Source: Verrucomicrobiota bacterium
GTDB lineage: Bacteria > Verrucomicrobiota > Verrucomicrobiia > Opitutales > Opitutaceae
Length of the DNA: 40,365 nucleotides
Direction: 5' to 3'
Assembly (NCBI GenBank): GCA_016721945.1
Contig: JADKHC010000034.1
Coordinates: 1 to 40,365 of the forward strand
Shown: positions 16,231-23,073 of the stretch, piece by piece
How positions within the stretch are numbered: the stretch's first letter is position 1
How the letters are laid out: each line of letters starts with the position of its first letter
Position numbers and translations under genes: made by a program
Notes under the pieces: model-generated
The model's database searches: none
What the model saw: only the letters and a program-made list of their open reading frames with translations
Told to the model about the DNA's origin: nothing

Positions 16231-16470
16231 ATGAACCTCAAGAAAGCCACCAAGCTCGTCTACTTCTCACTCATTGCGCAATTGGTTATGAACGTCGTCC
16301 AGTGGGCCGCGTATTCTTTTCGTTTCTACGGCGCATTCGGCCAAGATTTCTCAACGGTCATGACCCTTCTACACTTCGTCCTATCGATTCCGATGATCCT
16401 GTTCTTCGGCGCGCTCAACGCGAAGCAGAACACCCAGCCCGGCACCAACCAGCCCGAATCAGCAAACTGA
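16231..16470 (+). CDS. Small membrane protein, two helices, unknown function
   Basis: This 79-aa open frame starts with ATG at 16231. It has a basic N-terminus (MNLKKATK) and two hydrophobic segments at about residues 9-29 (VYFSLIAQLVMNVVQWAAY) and 42-62 (VMTLLHFVLSIPMILFFGALN). A polar tail rich in Asn, Gln and Pro follows. The amphipathic layout and positive-inside pattern look like a real inner-membrane miniprotein. I recognise no family. It has no close co-directional partner: repeat copy A2 precedes it and the HicBA cassette with its direct repeats follows. No Shine-Dalgarno sequence is clear. The call rests on composition, so confidence is moderate. Confidence 0.55.
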   Translation: MNLKKATKLVYFSLIAQLVMNVVQWAAYSFRFYGAFGQDFSTVMTLLHFVLSIPMILFFGALNAKQNTQPGTNQPESAN

Positions 16471-16497
16471 GCCAATTACCGCAAAAACCCAGCTTTC

Positions 16498-16590
16498 GCT
16501 TTTGAGCTATCCCTTTAAAAACCTTCCACAACCAGCCGATTATACACTTACAACCTGACTTTTTCGCTGGTTGGTTCTTTCCGCTGGTTT
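16498..16590 (+). repeat. Direct repeat H, copy 1, upstream of hicBA
   Basis: The stretch from CGCTTTTGA through CCTTCCACAACCAGCC and TTTTTCGCTGGTTGGTTCTTT matches 17129-17222 in the same orientation with scattered mismatches and small gaps. The two copies bracket the toxin-antitoxin pair. Confidence 0.7.
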
Positions 16591-16660
16591 CGCATTGTGC
16601 TTGCGCACGCCTCGCGCTAGCCGGGGTCGTGGCTGACTTGGGACGTTCGCCAAAGACAGA

Positions 16661-16688
16661 TTGACGAGGCAATTTTTGCAGGTATTCT
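16661..16688 (+). promoter_or_regulatory. Probable hicBA promoter
   Basis: TTGACG (16661-16666) and TATTCT (16683-16688) are separated by 16 bp. The expected start site lies next to the hicB ATG at 16696, so hicB mRNA would have almost no leader. HicB proteins usually repress their own promoter; no clear operator palindrome was recognised here. Confidence 0.5.
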
Positions 16689-16695
16689 TTCTAGC

Positions 16696-16911
16696 ATGAA
16701 AGCCAAATTTACTGCTATCATTGAAGTGGCTCCCGAAGGTGGTTATTGGGCTATTTGTCCGGAGGTTCCTGGCGCCAACGGACAGGGAGAGACTGTGGCA
16801 GAAACGAAGCGAAGCCTCCGTGACGCTATTCGACTCATCTTCGTGGATCGAGTGGCGGATGCGCGACGGGGCCTACCCCACGATGCTATTCAAACCGTGA
16901 TTGCAGTCTGA
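16696..16911 (+). CDS. hicB: HicB-family antitoxin
   Basis: This 71-aa protein is the short HicB type: a partially degraded RNase H-like fold starting MKAKFTAIIEVAPEGGYWAI, followed by CPEVPGANGQGETVAE and a helix SLRDAIRLIFVDR. HicB binds and neutralises HicA. There is no separate C-terminal DNA-binding domain, as is usual in this short class. Its stop overlaps the hicA start in TGATG, which implies translational coupling so that antitoxin is made first. No Shine-Dalgarno sequence is visible and a promoter at 16661-16688 would make the message nearly leaderless. The pair sits between direct repeats and has no functional link to its neighbours, as expected of a mobile module. Confidence 0.88.
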   Translation: MKAKFTAIIEVAPEGGYWAICPEVPGANGQGETVAETKRSLRDAIRLIFVDRVADARRGLPHDAIQTVIAV

Positions 16912-17090
16912 TGAAGCGGCGCGAATTAGAGAAGCGACTTCGCCATGCGGGCTGCTATCTCAAACGCGAGGGTAGCTCGCATTCACTTTGGACCAATCCA
17001 AAGACCGGCGTTGTTGAAGCAGTTCCGCGTCACGTGGAGGTCAAGGAGCCGCTCGCATGGAAAATTCTGAAGTCGCTGGGTGCAAACTGA
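16911..17090 (+). CDS. hicA: HicA-family mRNA interferase toxin
   Basis: A 59-aa frame starts with the ATG that overlaps the hicB stop. It reads MKRRELEKRLRHAGCYLKRE, then GSSHSLWTN and AVPRHVEVKEPLAWKILKSLG. This is the double-stranded RNA-binding-like fold of HicA, with the catalytic His at residue 24 in the GSSH motif. HicA cleaves mRNA and stops growth when HicB is lost. Length, motif and gene overlap all match functional HicA proteins, so nothing suggests decay. The order antitoxin then toxin is seen with short HicB proteins. A direct repeat begins 38 bp after its stop. Confidence 0.88.
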   Translation: MKRRELEKRLRHAGCYLKREGSSHSLWTNPKTGVVEAVPRHVEVKEPLAWKILKSLGAN

Positions 17091-17128
17091 GAGTGCTTTC
17101 AAGAGACGGATCAAAAAAGAGAGAGAGC

Positions 17129-17222
17129 CGCTTTTGACCGCCCCTTTTAAGGGGCCTTCCATAACCAGCCAATTATAACACCTGCAACTTGGCTCTTTTC
17201 GCTGGTTTTGGTGGTTCTTTGG
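17129..17222 (+). repeat. Direct repeat H, copy 2, downstream of hicBA
   Basis: This is the partner of 16498-16590. It contains CCTTCCATAACCAGCCAATT and CTTTTCGCTGGTTTTGGTGG, and a local hairpin GCCCC/GGGGC at 17140-17155. The shared order of blocks over about 90 bp makes chance similarity unlikely. Confidence 0.7.
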
Positions 17223-17629
17223 GTTCAACAATGCTCCCTTCGGCGATTTGAGATCCTGACTGCAGTTGATCCAGTCGATATTCAGCACAGGAGAAAGCAT
17301 CATATTCCATCTTCATATCAAGATTACTGGGCCTGTTCCGAAAGAACTCATACCACCGTGATCCCGGCTTCAGGAATAAAAAGGATAGTGAGTATTGATC
17401 GACTCATTGGCATTTCAAATACCACCTTCGTGATCTTATCGCTGGTATTCTTTGGATCCTTAGGTGCTTACAAGTTACAGGTCAAAAAAGCCAACGAAGT
17501 CGCCAAACATCTACCCCGCGCTGCGGTCAGAATTCCAAGTCCCATCAGCCGCACAATCATTCACGGGCTTGCAGGCCTCGATGTCCGTGCTTTCCATTCA
17601 CGTAAATTCGTGTGCAGTAAGAGTAACCC
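17223..17629. other. Gap without a convincing gene
   Basis: About 400 bp lie between repeat copy 2 and the ABC transporter operon. A plus-strand open frame ends at 17645 and contains one possible membrane segment (TTFVILSLVFFGSLGAY). It begins inside the repeat, has irregular composition and overlaps the start of the next gene. It may be a gene relic. No RNA gene or terminator was recognised. Confidence 0.4.
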
Positions 17630-18634
17630 ATGCCTGAAGAAGTAACGCCGCCTCCAGCGATCGAAGTCCAAAACCTGGTCAAAACCTATGCCGGGGTTAC
17701 TGCCGTTAACGATTTAAGCTTCACCGTGAAGCGCGGCGAGATCATCGGCTTCCTCGGCCCCAACGGTGCGGGCAAGAGCACCACGATGCGCATCCTCACC
17801 GGTTTTCTTCCGGCGACTTCCGGCGTGGTCAACCTCTGCGGCGTGCCCGTCGCGACCGAGCCCGAGGCGATCAAGCATCTCATCGGCTACATGCCGGAAA
17901 ACAATCCGTTGCCGGAAGACATGCGTGTCTCCGAGTACCTGCACTACCGCGGCCGACTCAAAGAAGTTCCCCGGCGCAAGCTCAGCGACCGCATCGAGGA
18001 AGTGCTCGAACTGTGCGACCTCAAGCACGTGCGCCACCGGATCATTGGCAAACTTTCCAAGGGCTTCCGTCAGCGCGTGGGCATCGCCGAGGCAGTGCTA
18101 GCCGAACCACCGGTTATCATCATGGACGAGCCGACGATCGGCCTCGATCCCCACCAGATCCTGATCGTGCGCGATCTGATCGCCAGCCTGCGCGGGCGCA
18201 TGACCGTCCTGATTTCCAGTCACATTCTGCCGGAAATCGAGGTCACCTGCGACCGCGTGATCATCATCAATCAAGGCCGCATCGTTGCCAGTGGAACACC
18301 GAACGAGCTGCGCCGCGAAATCCTCGGCCACTCCGCCTACAAGTTGGAACTGGCCGGCGAGATCTCGGTCCTCTCCGCCGTGCTTGCACAGGTGGAACCG
18401 ACCTTGGTGATCACGTCGCATGACGAACCAGACGCCACCGGCTTTCGCACTTTTCATCTCACCACAGAGCGGGACGATCCGATCGGCGAACAACTCGTGA
18501 GCGCACTCTCGAACGACACGCGTTTTCGCCTGCGAGGTCTCGCCCGCGAACACCCGACGCTCGAAGACGTGTTTCTCGCCGCCACCCGGCGCTCTTGGGA
18601 TATGGTCGACACCCCGTCGAAACCCTCAACCTAA
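17630..18634 (+). CDS. ABC transporter ATP-binding protein, GldA-like
   Basis: The 334-aa ATPase has Walker A GPNGAGKST (43-51), the signature LSKGFRQRVGIA (142-153), Walker B VIIMDEPTIGLDP (162-174) and the switch His in SSHIL (196-200). The signature and the extra C-terminal domain of about 110 residues are typical of the GldA/NatA-like exporters that work with ABC-2 permeases and a GldG-type auxiliary protein. It binds ATP on the cytoplasmic side and drives its partners encoded next (18662 and 19429). The ATG at 17630 gives the normal distance to Walker A. A gliding role is not implied; such systems occur widely in non-gliding bacteria. The transported substrate is unknown. Confidence 0.88.
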   Translation: MPEEVTPPPAIEVQNLVKTYAGVTAVNDLSFTVKRGEIIGFLGPNGAGKSTTMRILTGFLPATSGVVNLCGVPVATEPEAIKHLIGYMPENNPLPEDMRVSEYLHYRGRLKEVPRRKLSDRIEEVLELCDLKHVRHRIIGKLSKGFRQRVGIAEAVLAEPPVIIMDEPTIGLDPHQILIVRDLIASLRGRMTVLISSHILPEIEVTCDRVIIINQGRIVASGTPNELRREILGHSAYKLELAGEISVLSAVLAQVEPTLVITSHDEPDATGFRTFHLTTERDDPIGEQLVSALSNDTRFRLRGLAREHPTLEDVFLAATRRSWDMVDTPSKPST

Positions 18635-18661
18635 CTTCCGTCCGCGCCGCCACCTTCTCCT

Positions 18662-19423
18662 GTGAAGCACTTTTTCACCATCCTCAGTCACGAGCTTCGT
18701 ATGTTGCTCGTCAGTTTCAGCACCTACATCGCCGCGGTGCTGTTCCTGTTCATCATGGGATTTATTTTCACCACCATGATGGATTTCTACAGCACGGGCG
18801 GACAGGAAACCACGCCCGCCGTAGTTTTTTTCCAATACTTCTGGGTGCCCGTGCTCTTCATGGTGCCATTACTCACGATGAAAAGCATCGCCGAGGAACG
18901 GCGGCTGGGAACGTTGGAGACGTTATTAACCACGCCAGTTTCGACGGTGGAAGTGGTGTTGGGAAAATACTTCGCCGCCTACTTCCTCTACCTCGCGCTC
19001 TGGGCCTGCACGGGCGGGTTCTTCTACATTCTGCATCGCTTCGCCCACGACACGCGCTTCATGGACATCGGGCCGCTGGCGGGTGGTTTTGTTTTTGTGG
19101 CAATCTCCGGCCTCATGTTTGTGGCGATGGGGATTTTCGCCAGTGCGCTTTCCCGCAACCAGGCTGTCGCCGGTATCATCAGCGGCACGCTGCTTTTCAC
19201 TCTAATCGTTGGTTCGAATTATCTGCCGGGCGTCGAATTATTGCGCAACGAAGCGATGAAGCCGGTCAAGGCTGCGGTCGATTATGCGCAGATTTTCCAG
19301 CACCTTTCTGACTTCAGTCACGGCGTGGTCGATGCCCGCCAGGTGCTTTTTTACCTGAGCGGCACGGTGCTGTTTTTGATTTTCAGTATTTTTAGCGTTG
19401 AGGTGAAACTCCTGCACAGCTGA
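18662..19423 (+). CDS. ABC-2 type permease, GldF-like
   Basis: This 253-aa protein (GTG start) has six hydrophobic segments, at about residues 18-38, 57-73, 100-125, 138-164, 170-190 and 228-248. A cytoplasmic loop EERRLGTLETLLTTPVS (about 78-94) is the hallmark coupling region of ABC-2 permeases of the GldF/NosY type. It forms the membrane channel for the ATPase encoded 27 bp upstream. The GldG-like partner begins 5 bp downstream, so the three are certainly one operon. GldF family length and topology agree. No Shine-Dalgarno sequence is clear. The direction is probably export or extraction from the inner membrane, inferred from the subclass. Confidence 0.87.
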   Translation: MKHFFTILSHELRMLLVSFSTYIAAVLFLFIMGFIFTTMMDFYSTGGQETTPAVVFFQYFWVPVLFMVPLLTMKSIAEERRLGTLETLLTTPVSTVEVVLGKYFAAYFLYLALWACTGGFFYILHRFAHDTRFMDIGPLAGGFVFVAISGLMFVAMGIFASALSRNQAVAGIISGTLLFTLIVGSNYLPGVELLRNEAMKPVKAAVDYAQIFQHLSDFSHGVVDARQVLFYLSGTVLFLIFSIFSVEVKLLHS

Positions 19424-19428
19424 ACGCC

Positions 19429-20943
19429 ATGAACCCCATCAAGAGCTTTCAAGCCGCGCGCTGGATTCGCACCGCCAATCTCGTGTTGCAGGCCATCCTG
19501 TTCGTCACGCTGGTCCTCGGCCTAAACTACCTCGCCGTACACAAATCCTGGCGCGTCGACCTCACGCATCTGCGCACGCATTCGCTCTCGGCCGAGACGC
19601 TCTCGTACGTAAAGCAGCTCAAACAACCCGTTAAAATCTACGTCACACTTCCGAAGCCCAAGGAAGGCGACGACTCAGCCGAAGCCCAGGCCTATCGCGA
19701 TGTGACCGAGCTTCTGCGCGAGTACGTTTTTGCCAGCGAAAGCAATCCGGCCGGAGCAATAACCTTCGAGCAAATCGACGTCTATCAACGAGGACGCGAG
19801 GCCAAGGAACTCGACCTTGCCGAACCAGGCCCTACGCTCGTGCAATGCGGCGACAAACGCCACCTCGTCGGCCCCGCCGAACTCTACCGCATCGAGAAAG
19901 GTGAGAAAAAAGCCTTCCTCGGCGAACAAGCCATCACCGCCGCGATCCTCGATGTTTCCAGCCCGGACAAAAAGAAAATCTATTTCCTCACCGGCCACGG
20001 CGAAATGGACATCGGCAACACCAGCGAAGAAATCGGCCTCTCCACGCTGGCGACCGAACTGCGCATCAGGAATTTTGAAATCGACCGCCTCGACCTGACT
20101 GCTCGCGGACGCATCCCGGAAGACGCCGCACTCATCATCTCTGCCGGCCAAAGAACCCGTTACAGCGCCGCCGAGGAGGAATTGCTCCGCCAGTATCTCG
20201 CTACCAGCACCTCGGATCGCCCGGGCCGCCTGCTCCTCTTCATCCCACCCGGCCTCCCCGTCAATTCGCAACAAGAAGCCACCGGCCTCGAAAATCTTCT
20301 CTACGATTGGGGCATTCTCGCCGACGACGTCGTCGTAAAAGACATCAATCCCGCCAGCATCAACGACACCGAAGATCTCATTCTAAATGCGTTCAGTGAG
20401 AAGCACGAGATCTCGAAGCAATTTTTCGACAACCAGATCAAAGTACGTTTTGGCGCCTCCCGCAGCGTTCGCGTCAACCCCAGCCGCTCTTCTGACGAAA
20501 GCCTGACTGTCACCCGACTGATCGGCACCGACTCGAAAACCGCCTGGGGCGAACGCAGCTACAAGATACGTTTCGCCTACAATTCTGGTATCGACATGCC
20601 GCACACCTTGCTCGGCTTCGGCGTCGCCTCCGAACGCGTCAGCGCCAAGGACAAAAATCTCCCGTACAGTGTGCAAGCCGGACGCGTCGTTGCCTATGGC
20701 AGCTCGGATTTCATCTCCAACAACCGCCTGAGCAACGACGGCAACTTCGCCCTCGTGCTCTCCAGCATCAACTGGCTCGTCGGCCGCGGCTCCATGCTCA
20801 ATGTACCCGCCCGCCCGATCGAGAAATTCCAGCTCAACCTCAATCAGCAGGAACTCCTGCGCCTGCGTTACAGTCTGCTCCTGATCCTGCCCGCCGCCGC
20901 CGGCCTGTTAGGACTCATCGTTTACTGGACCCGACGCCGCTAA
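19429..20943 (+). CDS. GldG-like ABC transporter auxiliary protein
   Basis: The 504-aa protein has an N-terminal transmembrane segment (about residues 17-34, LVLQAILFVTLVLGLNYLA). A large extracytoplasmic part of the ABC_transp_aux type follows, and a C-terminal transmembrane segment (480-497, LLLILPAAAGLLGLIVYW) precedes a basic end. Visible family marks are the DLTHLRTHSLSAETLSYVK start, in which a newly made membrane protein is followed by VKIYVTL, and the block KKIYFLTGHGEMDI near 184-197. In GldFG systems this subunit pairs with the permease; the periplasmic domain resembles a substrate-handling fold. It follows the permease by 5 bp. Palindrome G separates it from the DUF4340 gene. Biochemical role unknown. 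Confidence 0.85.
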   Translation: MNPIKSFQAARWIRTANLVLQAILFVTLVLGLNYLAVHKSWRVDLTHLRTHSLSAETLSYVKQLKQPVKIYVTLPKPKEGDDSAEAQAYRDVTELLREYVFASESNPAGAITFEQIDVYQRGREAKELDLAEPGPTLVQCGDKRHLVGPAELYRIEKGEKKAFLGEQAITAAILDVSSPDKKKIYFLTGHGEMDIGNTSEEIGLSTLATELRIRNFEIDRLDLTARGRIPEDAALIISAGQRTRYSAAEEELLRQYLATSTSDRPGRLLLFIPPGLPVNSQQEATGLENLLYDWGILADDVVVKDINPASINDTEDLILNAFSEKHEISKQFFDNQIKVRFGASRSVRVNPSRSSDESLTVTRLIGTDSKTAWGERSYKIRFAYNSGIDMPHTLLGFGVASERVSAKDKNLPYSVQAGRVVAYGSSDFISNNRLSNDGNFALVLSSINWLVGRGSMLNVPARPIEKFQLNLNQQELLRLRYSLLLILPAAAGLLGLIVYWTRRR

Positions 20944-20951
20944 CCAGCCGT

Positions 20952-21040
20952 AAGTTTTAGGTGATAGGTGATAAGCAAAACCACATAATATCACTAAAAC
21001 GCACTCCTCCATACCACTTGCATCTTACTACTTAAAACTT
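20952..21040. repeat. Palindrome family G between operon genes
   Basis: AAGTTTTAGGTGATAGGTGA (from 20952) pairs with the arm ending CTACTTAAAACTT (21040) over about 24 bp, with several mismatches. The 89-bp element fills the gap in the ABC operon and ends 4 bp before the DUF4340 start codon. It is much richer in A and T than the flanking genes. Confidence 0.6.
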
Positions 21041-21044
21041 TCCC

Positions 21045-23045
21045 ATGCGCACCAAAGTCACACTGATTCTCCTGCTGCTGAACGTCGGTGTATTCTTCTA
21101 CATTTTCAAATTCCAGCGAGGCGAAGAGCTCAAGGGCCCGGGAACTGTGCTCGGCCCGGAGACCTCGAACATCCACTCTCTTGAGATCGCCACCATCGGC
21201 AGCGACAACCCGCTCAAACTGGAACGCAGCACCGACACCTGGACTCTAACCCAGCCGCTGCAATGGCCCGCCAACCAGTTTGCCGTCACCCGCATCCTCA
21301 GCGAACTCCAGCAACTCCGGCCCTACGCCACTTTTGCCGTGGCCGATCTCGCACGCAATGGACGCACCCTGGCCGATTACGGTCTGGAAAAACCTCCGCT
21401 TACCCTAACCTACACTCCCGCCCAAGCCTCGCCTGGCGCTCCTGCTCCAAAAAGCATCGTACTCAAAATTGGCGATACCTCTCCGGTCGGCAACCGCCTC
21501 TACGTGCTCTCTCCCGACGGCCAGTACATCCACGTCGTCAACCGCAGCCTCGCCGAAAGCCTCGCCCTCCGCCTCGAAGATCTGCGCTCGGACACGCTCT
21601 TCACCATCCCCGTTTTTGAAGTGCGCTCCTTCAAGCTCCAGCCGCCCGCCCCCGCCGCCAGCATCCGCATCGCCAACGACAACAATCGCTGGTCCTTCGA
21701 GTCACCCTTCCCGTCCTCGGTTCGCGCCAGCAAAAAAGACACCGTCCTCGCCATCAACGGCCTGCACGCCCTGCGCGTTAAAAACTTTCTCGATACCGAC
21801 GCCATCGACAACACCCGCACCGGCCTAACCACCCCCGAACTCCAGATCACCCTGATCGGCAACAACCGCCGCGAAACACTCCTCATCGGCAGCCAGGTCG
21901 ATCCCAGCGCCACCCCGACAGCAACCACCGGCGAGAGCCAAGATCCCACGGTCGAGTACTACGCCCGGATGGAGGACAAAACCCCGGTCTTCACCGTCAG
22001 CCTCCGCGTCCAGCTGCTCGAAACCCTGCGCAGCGCCCAGGAAACCCTGCGCGACACCCGAGTGCTCGATATCGAACCATCCAATATAACCACGATTTCA
22101 CTCTCCGCGCCCAACCTGCCCCAGGTGACCCTTCAGCGCCTCGAATCCTCCACGCCAAATCCGGCTACCGCCTCCTGGCAGGTCGTGCGTCACAATGGCG
22201 AGCGCGGCCCTCAGACCTATCCCGCCGACCGCGAGGTCGTTGAAACCCTGCTCCAAAAACTGACCCAACTCACCGCCGAACGTTTTGTAGACGACGCACC
22301 TTCCGCATCCGCGCTCGAAGATTTCGGCTTCAACCGTCCCGCGCGCGAGATCGCCCTCGCCCGGCCACAAGTTGGCGGCGGCGCCTCCACCACCCTGCAA
22401 ATTGGCGCCTCCTCCGGAACCGAACCTGTCACTTACGCCAAACTCATTGGGCAAAACTACGTTTACCGCGTGTCCAATGCCATTCTCCGCGACACGCCGG
22501 TCTCCGCCCTCGCCTACCGCGACCGCCTCATCCGCGAGTTGCCCGCCGGTGCGCAGATCACCGGTCTTAAACTCACCGACCTGACCAACAACAACGTCAT
22601 GCTCGAAACCGCGCTGCCTTTCCCCGCAGCCGCAACCAGTGTACCTGCACTAACACCGGAGCGCCGCCAAGCCATCGAGTCGCTGGCGACCCAGCTGCGC
22701 ACCCTGCGCGCCCAACGTTTCCTGCGTGAAGAATTCACCAACACCATCACGGTAAACGGCGAGGAACGTCCCTGGCGCTACCGGCTGGACACCACGCTTT
22801 CGCTCGTTGGCGGCAGCGGAGTACAAACCAGCAACTCCGTCCTCTACTTTTCGGAACGCGCTGGCGCATCGCTTCAGTACGTCGGCTCGACCGACTCCAA
22901 CCTCGTCTTCGAAGCCGCCCAGTCGCTGCTCGACGCTTTTTTTGCCGTAAGCTACGGCCCGTCCGACCCCGGCCCCACGCCCCCAACGACGACTCCAGCA
23001 CCGCCTACCGAACCAGCATCAACCCCCACACCGGTCGCGCCATAA
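21045..23045 (+). CDS. DUF4340 domain protein, periplasmic partner of the ABC system
   Basis: This 666-aa protein begins MRTKVTLILLLLNVGVFFYI, a signal anchor. It carries repeated DUF4340-type modules, each with a pattern such as LERSTDTWTLTQPLQWPANQ and RILSELQQLRPYATF, then PLTLTYTP with a GDTSPVGNRLYVL strand. The second module spans about residues 345-490 (WQVVRHN, FGFNRPAREI, IGASSGTEPVTYAKL). DUF4340 proteins are regularly encoded next to GldFG-like transporters, as here, and are thought to form the periplasmic part of the machine; their chemistry is unknown. The last 30 residues are Pro/Thr-rich and probably disordered. The start ATG at 21045 lies 4 bp after palindrome G. Confidence 0.83.
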   Translation: MRTKVTLILLLLNVGVFFYIFKFQRGEELKGPGTVLGPETSNIHSLEIATIGSDNPLKLERSTDTWTLTQPLQWPANQFAVTRILSELQQLRPYATFAVADLARNGRTLADYGLEKPPLTLTYTPAQASPGAPAPKSIVLKIGDTSPVGNRLYVLSPDGQYIHVVNRSLAESLALRLEDLRSDTLFTIPVFEVRSFKLQPPAPAASIRIANDNNRWSFESPFPSSVRASKKDTVLAINGLHALRVKNFLDTDAIDNTRTGLTTPELQITLIGNNRRETLLIGSQVDPSATPTATTGESQDPTVEYYARMEDKTPVFTVSLRVQLLETLRSAQETLRDTRVLDIEPSNITTISLSAPNLPQVTLQRLESSTPNPATASWQVVRHNGERGPQTYPADREVVETLLQKLTQLTAERFVDDAPSASALEDFGFNRPAREIALARPQVGGGASTTLQIGASSGTEPVTYAKLIGQNYVYRVSNAILRDTPVSALAYRDRLIRELPAGAQITGLKLTDLTNNNVMLETALPFPAAATSVPALTPERRQAIESLATQLRTLRAQRFLREEFTNTITVNGEERPWRYRLDTTLSLVGGSGVQTSNSVLYFSERAGASLQYVGSTDSNLVFEAAQSLLDAFFAVSYGPSDPGPTPPTTTPAPPTEPASTPTPVAP

Positions 23046-23073
23046 GCGTTCACGCGCCCGGGACGATGCTGCT

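Noticed and set aside
16498..17222. Direct repeats around hicBA as phage attachment sites
   Set aside because: There is no integrase or tRNA gene, and the repeats are about 90 bp and imperfect, unlike typical att cores.
17208..17645. 145-aa plus-strand open frame before the ABC operon
   Set aside because: It begins inside direct repeat copy 2, overlaps the next gene's start and has irregular composition apart from one hydrophobic stretch. It may be a relic, but coding is not supported.
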